From a bacterium (GTDB lineage: Bacteria > UBP15 > UBA6099 > JAJRTR01), in contig JAJRTR010000135.1 in the NCBI GenBank assembly GCA_024278215.1, positions 13,435-77,434 on the forward strand: a DNA stretch of 64,000 bases, written 5' to 3'. This document shows positions 52,527 through 60,509 of the stretch, in pieces. Both the position numbers and the translations under genes were made by a program. The notes under the pieces were generated by a model. The model ran no database searches, was not told where the DNA came from, and saw only the letters and a program-made list of their open reading frames with translations. The stretch's first letter is position 1, and each line of letters starts with the position of its first letter.

Positions 52527-53789
52527 TTATTTTATTTCATTAAGCGGCATCACACGCCGACAATACTTTCCGCCTTCGACATACCTGAGCAGAACCTTCG
52601 CGCCGTCCGGGCTCATTATCGGCTCCCATAGCATTTCAAACGGCTGGTTCCAGACCCTGCCGTCTACCGCGACAAAGTATTTGCCGTCCTGCTCGCCCTT
52701 GGCGACGACCGACGAACCGTCATGGCTAAACGCCGGTTTCCAGACCATATCGAAATCCACCGGCCACGGCTTGCCGTCCACACATATCGACCACCTGTTG
52801 TTGTCCTTCGTGATCGCCGCCACCCTCGCGCTGTCCGGCGAAAACACCTGATCGCGCACAACGTCCGCAAACGTGATGTCCCACGCCCTGTCGTCCACGG
52901 CGACCGTCGTCCTGCCGAACTCCGGGCACACAACCGCGCAGACCCTATTCGCGTCCGGGCTGAAAACAAGTTTCCATATCTGCATGAACCGGCTGTCCCA
53001 GATCGGCGAACCGTCCTCGTAGAGCGCGAACCCGCCCGCTGTCTTCACAGGCGCCAACAGCGACCCCGTGCCCGGCCTGAACCCGGGCTCCCACACATGC
53101 GCGAAAATCTCCGGCCATAATTTTCCGTCCGCCACTATCCCGTACTTCATGTTGTCGACGCGCACCTGAAGCCCGACATGCCTGCCGTCGTCGCTCAGTG
53201 TCACTCCCCACGTGTTCATATACTTGTCGTCCCAAGGCTTGTCGTCCACTACCACGCCCCACGTGCCATCGAGAAAAGTGAATACATCGGCTTCCGACAG
53301 TTCCTCAAGCTGCGCTAGAACAGCGACCGTCGCGCCGTCCCTGCTCATCTGAAATTCCCTTATTGACAGATACGTGTTTTCCCAGGGCTTACCGTCGATA
53401 CATACCGAATACTGAAAGTTCTTCTTCGTCTGCACACCGATGCGACCGCCGTCCGCGCTGAATTGCGTGTTCCAGACATACTCGAACTTCTCGTCCCATA
53501 CGCTGCCGTCCACCCCCACTGTCCACTCGTCGTCGCTCATTACCAGCGCCGCAAGCCGCGCGTCCGGCCCGAATCGCGGATACCACAGCCTCTCAAAACG
53601 CGCATCCCACAATTCACCATTCACACATGCCGTGAATTCGCCGTCTCCCGTTTTCACAGGGACAGCTATCTTCTCGCCGTCGCCGCTGACGACAAATTCA
53701 TGGACCTCGGAATATTTATTCCCGATATCAGCGACATCAGCGATAATCTTTTTGTCCGGTTCCCAATTCCAGTCTTTATAATCCGGCAT
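52527..53789 (-). CDS. tmcD: TmcD-like tryptophan-rich beta-propeller protein
   Basis: 420 residues from the ATG at 53789 (AAAGGAG six bases upstream), beginning MPDYKDWNWEPD. About eight repeats of roughly 50 residues each carry V-DGKPW or VNGELWD-type turns and a W-F-S-DG strand (e.g. VWNTQFSADGGRIGVQT, IWKLVFSPDANRVCAVV). The Trp-rich repeats match TmcD of Tmc complexes (TmcD is reported as tryptophan-rich). No signal peptide is seen, so it is probably cytoplasmic. It sits first among the structural genes, directly behind rrf2. Confidence 0.82.
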   Translation of the reverse strand: MPDYKDWNWEPDKKIIADVADIGNKYSEVHEFVVSGDGEKIAVPVKTGDGEFTACVNGELWDARFERLWYPRFGPDARLAALVMSDDEWTVGVDGSVWDEKFEYVWNTQFSADGGRIGVQTKKNFQYSVCIDGKPWENTYLSIREFQMSRDGATVAVLAQLEELSEADVFTFLDGTWGVVVDDKPWDDKYMNTWGVTLSDDGRHVGLQVRVDNMKYGIVADGKLWPEIFAHVWEPGFRPGTGSLLAPVKTAGGFALYEDGSPIWDSRFMQIWKLVFSPDANRVCAVVCPEFGRTTVAVDDRAWDITFADVVRDQVFSPDSARVAAITKDNNRWSICVDGKPWPVDFDMVWKPAFSHDGSSVVAKGEQDGKYFVAVDGRVWNQPFEMLWEPIMSPDGAKVLLRYVEGGKYCRRVMPLNEIK

Positions 53790-53899
53790 CTGCTTCTCCT
53801 TTGTTGCACAGCCTCTCGACATCGTCGCCGCATGACCGCGAAATACTTTTCGCGCGCATCACACTGTCTCCATTGTTTTTGCTCCGCGCCGACACGGCG

Positions 53900-54379
53900 T
53901 CACATCTTCTTGTCGCATTTCACAGTGACCGGCGGCTCGGCCTCACCGGTACGCTCTTTATATCTTTCCAGCATCTTCGTTTCCGAAAGGTCGTTCAGCG
54001 AATATTCCGCCAGTACATCCGTTATCTGCGCCTTGATCAGCCCCCACATCTTTCGCGACGTGCATACATCCTCGAACTTGCAGTTCCCCTCGTAAGTTAC
54101 ACAGTCGAGCAGGTCGATGCCGCCCATGCTCGCGTCGATCACATCCAGCGCTTTTATCCGGTCGCCGGGTTTCGCCAGCGTGTAGCCTCCCAGCTTTCCC
54201 TGCACACTCCTGATGAGGCCCTGGTTTTTCAGCGCCATCACGAGCTGTTCGAGATACTTAAAAGGGAGCCCCTGTTCTTTAGCGATTTCCTTGAGTTTGA
54301 TAGGTTCGCCACGATCATAATTATCGGAGAGATAGACCATCAATCTAAGTGAATATATAGCGCGAGTAGATAATCTCAT
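53900..54379 (-). CDS. rrf2: Rrf2-family transcriptional regulator
   Basis: 159 residues from the MRLSTRAIYS start at 54379. Winged helix: TRAIYSLRLMVYLS, LKEIAKEQGLPFKYLEQLV, RSVQGKLGGYTLA. Three cysteines in CVTYEGNCKFEDVC (spacing C-x6-C-x5-C) match the Fe-S ligands of IscR-type members, implying redox or Fe-S sensing. Rrf2 takes its name from the hmc operon regulator. It is the promoter-proximal gene of the hmc/tmc row and has an IscR-like site in its own promoter. Confidence 0.92.
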   Translation of the reverse strand: MRLSTRAIYSLRLMVYLSDNYDRGEPIKLKEIAKEQGLPFKYLEQLVMALKNQGLIRSVQGKLGGYTLAKPGDRIKALDVIDASMGGIDLLDCVTYEGNCKFEDVCTSRKMWGLIKAQITDVLAEYSLNDLSETKMLERYKERTGEAEPPVTVKCDKKM

Positions 54380-54520
54380 AATAAAACCGCCCAAAAAGCC
54401 GACTTACGCCCTACTTATCCTGTCGAACTGGTAGGGTTACGCGGCGAAAAAATATATTGCTCCTGAAACATGAGCAATATCCCCTTCCGCAACAACCTTT
54501 TTTCGGGTTTACCCTCCGTT

Positions 54521-54568
54521 TATCCTATTAGTCAGATATGATTATAACGGTTACCGCAGAAAATGCAA
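54521..54568 (-). promoter_or_regulatory. Predicted hmc/rrf2 promoter with IscR/Rrf2-like operator
   Basis: On the minus strand TTGCAT (54568-54563) and TATAAT (54546-54541) are spaced by 16 bases, a strong sigma-70-like promoter. Just downstream is ATATCTGACTAATAGGATA (54539-54521), whose left half resembles the IscR type-1 consensus (ATAxxTGACTAAA). The operator would be between the -10 and the transcript, fitting repression by the Rrf2-type product. The gene starts 141 bases further on. Other parts of 54380-54740 show nothing I can assign. Confidence 0.6.
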
Positions 54569-54740
54569 TACCCTTATAGATTTTTTTTCAGGTGACCTGC
54601 TAACCTGCGCTGTTTTTTACTCTTATTTGCTAAATTCGTGTGCTCTTTCGATATTATGTGAGAGTTCCGGGCACATGGCTGTCCCGCTCCCGGGGTAGCC
54701 TCTGGGAACAATGAAATACCTGTATGGGGGTGAGCATTTT

Positions 54741-55802
54741 TTATCTGTTATATTTATAGAGGTCTTCCTGGGTCATGTCGGGGGGAAGGTTCTTTATTCC
54801 CCAGTCTCTGCCGTCGTCGAAGTTCTCGATCACTCTTTTCCAGTTGGATTTTCCGTGACTGTCAAGCGTCATCTTATATCTGCGGCTCTTCATCGTCGAG
54901 TTCACCAGCTTATAGAATGCCATATCTTCCATGGAAATATCGTTTGCACTTAGTGAACTCGACTTCTTCATCCACTTTTTGAGAGCGTTGTACTCTTCTT
55001 CGGTGCAACCGTAGAGACAGTCCTTTTTGTCCATCGCACTCGCTATTTCAGGGTTTGCTTTCTTCCATCTCGTCATCTTTGTTTCCATCGCCACCGCATC
55101 CGTCACCTTCAACTCTGTGAGGATATCGATCCCCTTGTATCTGACCTCGATTTTCCTGACCAGCACAGGTGACAACTGCACCATTTTATATAGAGCGTCC
55201 TCGAGGAACCTGTTGAACTGGTCCTGGTAGTCGGACATGAAGATCGGGATGGGCACCGGCATTACGCCGATGTAGAACCTGTCGAGATAGAGGTATGGTC
55301 TTTGTTCTTTGTCGATCCAGTAGGCGTTGAGGACAAAGGTGAAAGAAACGGTTCCCGCGTCTTTGTCGGCGGGTGTGAGCCGGTCGATATTTTCTTTCAG
55401 TTCGTAGCCCGCGAATTTGTTGCTGATCATCTTCAGGGCCGTTGCAAAAGGCACGTCCACGCGAAAAACAAGATTCCCCTTGTTGACGAAAAGATACGGA
55501 TATTTGAAGAGAGGCGCGCCCCCTACCGTCAGGTTGTCTACCAGCAACTTGTTTATCCAGGCGTTGATCTCGATTTCACTTATGCTGAATATGCCGACAT
55601 TCACTGTTTTTCGCGTGTCTTCGACGAAACGGTTGAACTTCTCTTTCAGGTGCTCGCGGGCGACGGGGTATACTTCTTCCCTTATCTCGGCTCTCACGAT
55701 GTACGGCGGCGGCATTGTGCTCATGGCGATATATATGCCCGCGAATCCGAAGAATAAGAGTACGGACAGGCAGCCGAACATTTTGAAGCTGAGTTTGATC
55801 AT
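54741..55802 (-). CDS. Membrane-anchored protein of unknown function
   Basis: 353 residues. One N-terminal helix (KMFGCLSVLLFFGFAGIYIAM) anchors a periplasmic part that is mixed alpha/beta: EEVYPVAREHLKEKFNRFV, FSISEIEINAWINKLL, LVFRVDVPFAT, YLYLDRFYIGVMPVPIPIFM. It has two cysteines near residue 265 (DCLYGC). I do not recognise the family. The pattern of alternating strands around PYLYLDRFYIGVMP recalls lipid-binding or BON/AsmA-like tube domains, a guess only. The next gene upstream (pmbA-like) lies 15 bases away on the same strand, so the two are probably co-transcribed. Confidence 0.65.
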   Translation of the reverse strand: MIKLSFKMFGCLSVLLFFGFAGIYIAMSTMPPPYIVRAEIREEVYPVAREHLKEKFNRFVEDTRKTVNVGIFSISEIEINAWINKLLVDNLTVGGAPLFKYPYLFVNKGNLVFRVDVPFATALKMISNKFAGYELKENIDRLTPADKDAGTVSFTFVLNAYWIDKEQRPYLYLDRFYIGVMPVPIPIFMSDYQDQFNRFLEDALYKMVQLSPVLVRKIEVRYKGIDILTELKVTDAVAMETKMTRWKKANPEIASAMDKKDCLYGCTEEEYNALKKWMKKSSSLSANDISMEDMAFYKLVNSTMKSRRYKMTLDSHGKSNWKRVIENFDDGRDWGIKNLPPDMTQEDLYKYNR

Positions 55803-55817
55803 AACCTGACTCCGCTA

Positions 55818-57173
55818 TCAGTCTCCGCTCGCCACATTCATTCCCCCGAGCAGTATCGAAGGCATGATATTGCCTGCTTCCTCGCGGTAGTCGGAGGAGA
55901 CGGCCTCGATGCTTTTCAGTGTATCGAAGACTTCGCCGCCGACCATCACGTTCTCGACGGGATACGCAAGTTCGCCGCCGATGATCCTGAAACCGTAATC
56001 GACAGTGCCGGAAACCTGGCCTGTGATGCTGTGCGGCGTGATCGAGCCCATGAAAACATAGAGCCCGTCGTCGATTCTGCCAATAATATCTTTTTCCGTT
56101 TCTGCGCCCGGCCTGATGACGAGATTTGAGATGCCGATGCCGACACTCGAACTGTAGCTGCCGCGCGAGGCGTGGCCGTTGTTCTTTTCACCGGCCTTGT
56201 TTGCCGTGTAAGAATTGTGCAAATAGTTGCTGAGCACACCGTTTTCAATAATACTGAACTGTGATTTCGGGAATCCCTCGCCGTCCGCATTCGTCGAGCG
56301 CAGACCGGCCGCCACGAGCGGGTCTTCCCTGATATCGATGAGTTCCGACGCGATTTTTTCGCCCCTTTTGCCCGCGAGATACGATCTGCCGCGCTGTATT
56401 TCTTCCGCGCTTGCCGCACCTGCTACACTGCGCAGGAAACCTGTTGCGGCCAGCGGGCCGAGCACTATGGGGAATTTCCCGGAATCCATCCTTCTGCTGT
56501 CGACGAAAGATACCGCTTTTTCAGTGGCGATCCGGGCGATTTCTTCGGGCGATTTCAGGTCCGCTATACGCCTCGCATGTGAATACTCGTAATACGAACC
56601 GACTTTCCCATTCCTGCTGACGACGGAAAATACATACATAGAAATCGATGATTTACTACAACAGAGGGAAATGCCGTTGGAGTTGACGAGTGCGCTTGCT
56701 ACGGCCCCCGCGCCTACTCCGCCTTTTACGATTACGTCCGGCTCGATATCCCTTGCGACCTCGATGAATGTGTTGCCCCATTCGATAGCTTTCGAAGGCG
56801 TGAAATCGCTTATCGCCAGGTCGAAAAGCGCGTCGACTTCGGGGTATTCGCCCGGTTCGGGCAGCGCGTCGAAATCCGGGTCCGGTTCGCTTTCCTTCGC
56901 CAGTTCCGCGCCTGTCCGGCCGGCGCTTTTCGCGTCCTCGATTGCGAATCCGCGACCGCGGCTGTAGCCCGAGCCACCTTCATAAAACGCCCTGGCACAG
57001 TATCCGGCATCGTATTCGACATCTGAAGTACGCACGCTGTTTTTCTCTATTTCGAGGCCGACGCTGCGACCGTCCTGCACAATAACATCCACATGCTGCG
57101 CCCCGCTCTTAACCGCCGCTTCGCACGCGACTTTTCCGAATTCAACAATTCTGTAATCTTCCATATTCTGCAT
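55818..57173 (-). CDS. pmbA: TldD/PmbA family protein (PmbA/TldE-like)
   Basis: 451 residues of the typical PmbA length. Conserved stretches: CEAAVKSGAQHVDVIVQDGRS, GLEIEKNSVRTSD, the C-terminal FRIIGGELAYPVENVMVGG and the SASAEEIQRGRSYLAGKRGEKIAS region. TldD's zinc motif HExxxH is absent (EEIQRGRSYL instead), so this is the PmbA/TldE-type non-metal subunit. It normally pairs with TldD to cleave peptides such as microcin B17 precursors; no tldD gene is in this window. The downstream partner at 54741 is an unknown anchored protein. Confidence 0.85.
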   Translation of the reverse strand: MQNMEDYRIVEFGKVACEAAVKSGAQHVDVIVQDGRSVGLEIEKNSVRTSDVEYDAGYCARAFYEGGSGYSRGRGFAIEDAKSAGRTGAELAKESEPDPDFDALPEPGEYPEVDALFDLAISDFTPSKAIEWGNTFIEVARDIEPDVIVKGGVGAGAVASALVNSNGISLCCSKSSISMYVFSVVSRNGKVGSYYEYSHARRIADLKSPEEIARIATEKAVSFVDSRRMDSGKFPIVLGPLAATGFLRSVAGAASAEEIQRGRSYLAGKRGEKIASELIDIREDPLVAAGLRSTNADGEGFPKSQFSIIENGVLSNYLHNSYTANKAGEKNNGHASRGSYSSSVGIGISNLVIRPGAETEKDIIGRIDDGLYVFMGSITPHSITGQVSGTVDYGFRIIGGELAYPVENVMVGGEVFDTLKSIEAVSSDYREEAGNIMPSILLGGMNVASGD

Positions 57174-57400
57174 ATTCCCATCTGTGGTCTGTTTTACACA
57201 GCTATCGTTATTATTATAGTATAGTATACTCCAGTAGTGTCCAAAATATTACCTGATTACCCCTGAAACTCAGGTAGTGGTGATTTTAAAAAACAACCAT
57301 CCGGTTTTGTGTAGTGCGGGGTCACCGCCCTTGTCTACATCTTCCACCGAATTTATTGCGTATGCGTCCCTCTTCTCGCTTTTGAACCAAATGCAGCCGG

Positions 57401-57432
57401 ACGCAGCCGGATCAGAATATTGCAATCGGCTC
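57401..57432. repeat. Family-2 right-end fragment abutting family-1 copy C
   Basis: The stretch CAGCCGGATCAGAAT plus ATTGCAATCGGCTCT resembles the right end of family-2 (CAGAATCAGAATTTTGCAATTGGCTC). It lies immediately before the family-1 element at 57437, a nested or adjacent arrangement. The bases 57174-57400 have no gene. Confidence 0.6.
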
Positions 57433-57436
57433 TTAC

Positions 57437-57627
57437 CCCGCATATTTCACCAATGCGGGCCGAAAATCGGGAGAATGCCTGTAATACAAGGCGCGGCAAG
57501 TGAGTGGTGAGGGAGCAGCCGGCCTCTTGCGCAAAATGCTGGTATGTGACCGATCCCGAATCGCCGCCGCAACGCAGTAGAACAGGCGTTATAGCGATTT
57601 TCCGGATTTCTTTGTGAGAAATCCGGG
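57437..57627. mobile_element. Family-1 repeat, copy C (MITE-like, 191 bp)
   Basis: Left palindrome 57437-57459 (arms CCCGCAT/ATGCGGG); right palindrome 57601-57627 ending ATCCGGG. Exact flanking tetramers TTAC at 57433-57436 and 57628-57631. The core matches copies A and B but has an extra 16-base or so insert (CCGGCCTCTTGCGCAAAATG) making it longer. It lies 22 bases from the 3' end of the PAP2 gene. Confidence 0.85.
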
Positions 57628-57649
57628 TTACATCTTTTCATCGTTGACA

Positions 57650-58300
57650 CTACACGGGAAGCACCGGCATCATGAGCCGCGTTACGACAATGCCTGCCGC
57701 GATGCCGATGAGGATACCGGCGGCGACATCGGTAGGGAAGTGGACACCGTTGTAGATGCGCGAATAAGAGCCAAGCAGTCCGACAGCTATAAGATATGGG
57801 GAGAGCGCGGGATAATAGATGGAAAGAGATAGCGCCATCGCCATGAAACCTGCGGAATGGCCCGATGGAAACGACGCCCGGCCGGACAATCTTTCCGCAT
57901 TGACTATTGCAGCGACATCATCGAAAACCATAAACGGCCGCCGGCGTTTCCACACTTTTTTAACGGTGAATTCCGCGATAACACCTGCTGACGCCGACGC
58001 TGCCAGCATGCAGTATGCCGCATTCCTTAATTTCGCTATATCGTATCTGAAACCCACTATGATCATTGCGGTTCCGAGCACAATCTGGAGAATGCCCCTG
58101 TTCGCTACTATCGAAAGAAACGGCATCAGCACGTCGAATACCGGATTGCGGAGCCGCCCGTAGAGGAAATGAAACACACTGTGGTCGAGCCTTTCGATCC
58201 GGCCCAGCATGTTGTCGCCGTATGTCGATTCGTTATCTTTGTTCATAGCATACTGTATATTATCCTCTTTAATGTCGCTTAATTGTGTTGAAAGCAGCAT
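57650..58300 (-). CDS. PAP2-family membrane phosphatase
   Basis: 216 residues, possibly starting later at MNKDNESTYG (58246). The three PAP2 motifs are seen: KKVWKRRRPF, SFPSGHSAGFM and YSRIYNGVHFPTDVAAG (SRx5HxxxD form). Helices SIVANRGILQIVLGTAMII and VGLLGS are consistent with a five- to six-helix topology. Substrates in this family are undecaprenyl diphosphate or phosphatidic acid. The gene is alone on the minus strand, next to a repeat. No known regulation can be read. Confidence 0.88.
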   Translation of the reverse strand: MLLSTQLSDIKEDNIQYAMNKDNESTYGDNMLGRIERLDHSVFHFLYGRLRNPVFDVLMPFLSIVANRGILQIVLGTAMIIVGFRYDIAKLRNAAYCMLAASASAGVIAEFTVKKVWKRRRPFMVFDDVAAIVNAERLSGRASFPSGHSAGFMAMALSLSIYYPALSPYLIAVGLLGSYSRIYNGVHFPTDVAAGILIGIAAGIVVTRLMMPVLPV

Positions 58301-58371
58301 GATTTTTCAACCATGTTGGACGCATACCGCGCAGATGATAGAATTATGAAGTGAATGGAGAATAGCAACCG

Positions 58372-59103
58372 ATGATCAGCACAGACGTTCTGGCGATATA
58401 TCTCGCGGGCTCGATATTCTTCTGCTGGGCGGCGGTGTCTCTGGCGATGCCGGGCCGTACCGCTGAAGCGCCGGAAGTTGTCGCTCCGTCCGCGCAGGCA
58501 AACACTGCGCTTGGCGTCTTCGCAGTATTTCTTCTCCTGTCGGTCGCCGTCAGGATGCTCGCGCCGTCTTTGCCTGCAATCGCCCCCGGCAGACTCGACA
58601 CAGCTTTCTCGGCAATCATCATATTCGCGGTATTCGCCGTGTCGTCGTGGTATGGCGACTCACCCGCGCAAACGGGCCTTTCACTCCGGAACATAAGCAC
58701 AGTTGTGTTCTTCCTTGTGCCTCCCGTCGGCATAGTGCTGTTGCCTGGCGGAAGGGTGAATATGGCCCTCCTGCTCGGCGGCATCGTGCCTTCGATAGCC
58801 ATCGCCGGAGCCGCGGAGGAGATTCTTTTCAAGGGCTATATGCAGACACGGCTTCAGGCGGCGTGGGGTTCGACAGCCGGGTTGCTTGCCGCGGCGCTGG
58901 CCGCGTCGGTTTTCAGGATACCGATGTTCATACAGTCGGGAAGCGCGGTGATCGTAGCGACGCAATTAGTGTTTCATTTCTTATTATGGGGCTGCGTCGG
59001 CGGCCTGATTTTCAACAGGACGCGAAATGTCTACGGACTCATATTGCTCAGAGTTTTTCTCGACACCGCGCCGCTCGTTTTTGCGGGTATCGTCGTCAAT
59101 TAG
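58372..59103 (+). CDS. CPBP-family-like membrane protein with altered active-site residues
   Basis: 243 residues and about eight hydrophobic helices. The region GAAEEILFKGYMQTRLQAAW corresponds to the EExxxR motif of CPBP (Abi) intramembrane proteases, but the Arg is Lys. The second and third motifs, where the family has Phe-x3-His and His-x3-Asn/Asp, read VFRIPMFIQ and LLRVFLDT, so both histidines are missing. I read this as a divergent, possibly inactive paralogue. It ends in a helix ILLRVFLDTAPLVFAGIVV. A hairpin-containing repeat follows the stop. Confidence 0.7.
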   Translation: MISTDVLAIYLAGSIFFCWAAVSLAMPGRTAEAPEVVAPSAQANTALGVFAVFLLLSVAVRMLAPSLPAIAPGRLDTAFSAIIIFAVFAVSSWYGDSPAQTGLSLRNISTVVFFLVPPVGIVLLPGGRVNMALLLGGIVPSIAIAGAAEEILFKGYMQTRLQAAWGSTAGLLAAALAASVFRIPMFIQSGSAVIVATQLVFHFLLWGCVGGLIFNRTRNVYGLILLRVFLDTAPLVFAGIVVN

Positions 59104-59319
59104 CGGCTGAACGAAAACCTGCTCCTACCGGAATGTGCACAAAGTGCCCGCTATCTTCGTTATCCTCAGTCAACAATGCGCTGCATTGCTTCTTTCGTCC
59201 GCTACGTATATATATTGCCAACCCTGCACTATAAATATTTATAGTATGGCAATTATTTTTTCTTTCGTCCGGGTATATTAGGACAATAATCAGTATCTGA
59301 AAGAAGGTGCGGCGGCGCG
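59104..59319. other. Repeat-related hairpin region after the CPBP-like gene
   Basis: Right after the stop codon, CGGCTGAACGAAAACCTGC with CCTACCGGA closely matches the third repeat type at 19886. Far ends TAGCGG ... and TTTCGTCCGCTA near 59201 form a long imperfect stem around 110 bases apart. No gene is seen. It may serve as a terminator between the convergent genes at 58372 and 59320. Confidence 0.45.
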
Positions 59320-60042
59320 TTACAGAAGATAGCGGATGATGAAGAATATGCCGGTGCCGAGGGCGTTGCCGGCAACGGCGATTTTGAGGGAGTTCCTGCT
59401 GCGCGCCATGGAATTGAAAAGCATAACAGAAAAGAACTGGAAGGCGCAGAATGTGATGAGGTCGTCGGCGAAGATCGTAAGCAGTGTCAGCGAGAAAGCG
59501 GCGGCGGCGGCGCATATCAGGAGGAAGAGGCCGGGCATGAATTCGATGGCGCGAATGAGCCAGAAGACGAGTACCGAGCCGATGATGACGGCGAGGGCGG
59601 TGAGTTCGCGCTGGTGGTTTACGAGCCATTCGACGCGGAAGGCGTTCGCGAAGAAAGGCGGGATCAGCAGGTAGCCGGCGGCCATGACCGAGCCGATGGA
59701 GGCGGAAAGCACGGCGGCGGCGGCGGTGTCTTTCGCTATTTTCGCGAATTTATTATATTCCGGGCTGAGCAGGTCCACCAGCGCTTCTATGCAGGTGTTG
59801 AGCACTTCGAGCGAGATGATTACAGTGATGATGAAAAAGAAGAAAGCCTTCTGGAGGACCGACACGTCGAAGATTATGGCGAACGACATTACCCAGAGCG
59901 CGATGCTGAAGTGGAAACGCATGTTGCGCTGTGTGAGAAGCACGTGAAAGAGGCCTTCGAACGCGGCCTTGAAGCTGTAAACCACCTGCAGGACAACGCC
60001 TGAGGGCTTGCTGTTATATATCGGTTTATTGTCTTGAGACAT
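59320..60042 (-). CDS. dgkA: DgkA-like diacylglycerol/undecaprenol kinase with extra C-terminal helices
   Basis: 240 residues, about twice the family length. The N-terminal 120 residues match DgkA: RNMRFHFSIALWVM, ITVIISLEVLNTCIEALVDLL (catalytic Glu, Asn), KIAKDTAAAAVLSASIG. The second half adds about four transmembrane helices (ELTALAVIIGSVLVFWLI, LFLLICAAAAAFSLTLLTIF, and so on) of unknown role, possibly a fused PAP2-like domain or simple extension. It starts at ATG overlapping the ybeY stop by one base (TAATG). The cluster phoH-pgpH-ybeY-dgkA is a common order. Confidence 0.85.
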   Translation of the reverse strand: MSQDNKPIYNSKPSGVVLQVVYSFKAAFEGLFHVLLTQRNMRFHFSIALWVMSFAIIFDVSVLQKAFFFFIITVIISLEVLNTCIEALVDLLSPEYNKFAKIAKDTAAAAVLSASIGSVMAAGYLLIPPFFANAFRVEWLVNHQRELTALAVIIGSVLVFWLIRAIEFMPGLFLLICAAAAAFSLTLLTIFADDLITFCAFQFFSVMLFNSMARSRNSLKIAVAGNALGTGIFFIIRYLL

Positions 60043-60509
60043 TACGTTTCACTTTCGGATCGCGTTACAGTGTGTTCACAGCGCAATTTTTTCAGAATCC
60101 GTTTGCGGCGATTTTCCATGCGCCGGGCATCTTCGGGGCCTGTTTCGTGGTCGAAGCCCATGAGATGGAGAAGGCTGTGCAGGATGAGTTCGCGCAGTTT
60201 ATCGTCGAGCGGCACGCCCTCTTCGCGCGCGTCGGAGAGCGCCTGGCGCGCACCGACGACGATGTCGCCCAGCAGGAAAGGACCGGGGTCGCCGGGGCTG
60301 TCGATGGGAAAACTCAGAACATCCGTGGGTGTACGTTTTCCGCGCCATTTCTCATTAAGCGACTGTATCTTTTTGTCCCCCACAAGTGAGATGGAGACCT
60401 CGGAGTCTTTGTAGTCGCGGGTGGACTCGAGCACGCGGCGCGCGAAGTTTCCGACTGCCTCGAGGTCGATCCCGACTTTCGTTGTGTTGTATATTTCAAC
60501 GCTTGCCAT
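60042..60509 (-). CDS. ybeY: Endoribonuclease YbeY
   Basis: 155 residues from the ATG at 60509 (MASVEIYNTT); the 316-codon frame above it belongs to another frame of pgpH and is not real. The zinc motif HSLLHLMGFDHE carries H-x3-H-x5-H. TPTDVLSFPIDSP and FLLGDIVVGARQA are family markers. The enzyme processes the 16S rRNA 3' end and participates in ribosome quality control. Its start overlaps pgpH by 14 bases, and its stop overlaps dgkA. Confidence 0.94.
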   Translation of the reverse strand: MASVEIYNTTKVGIDLEAVGNFARRVLESTRDYKDSEVSISLVGDKKIQSLNEKWRGKRTPTDVLSFPIDSPGDPGPFLLGDIVVGARQALSDAREEGVPLDDKLRELILHSLLHLMGFDHETGPEDARRMENRRKRILKKLRCEHTVTRSESET

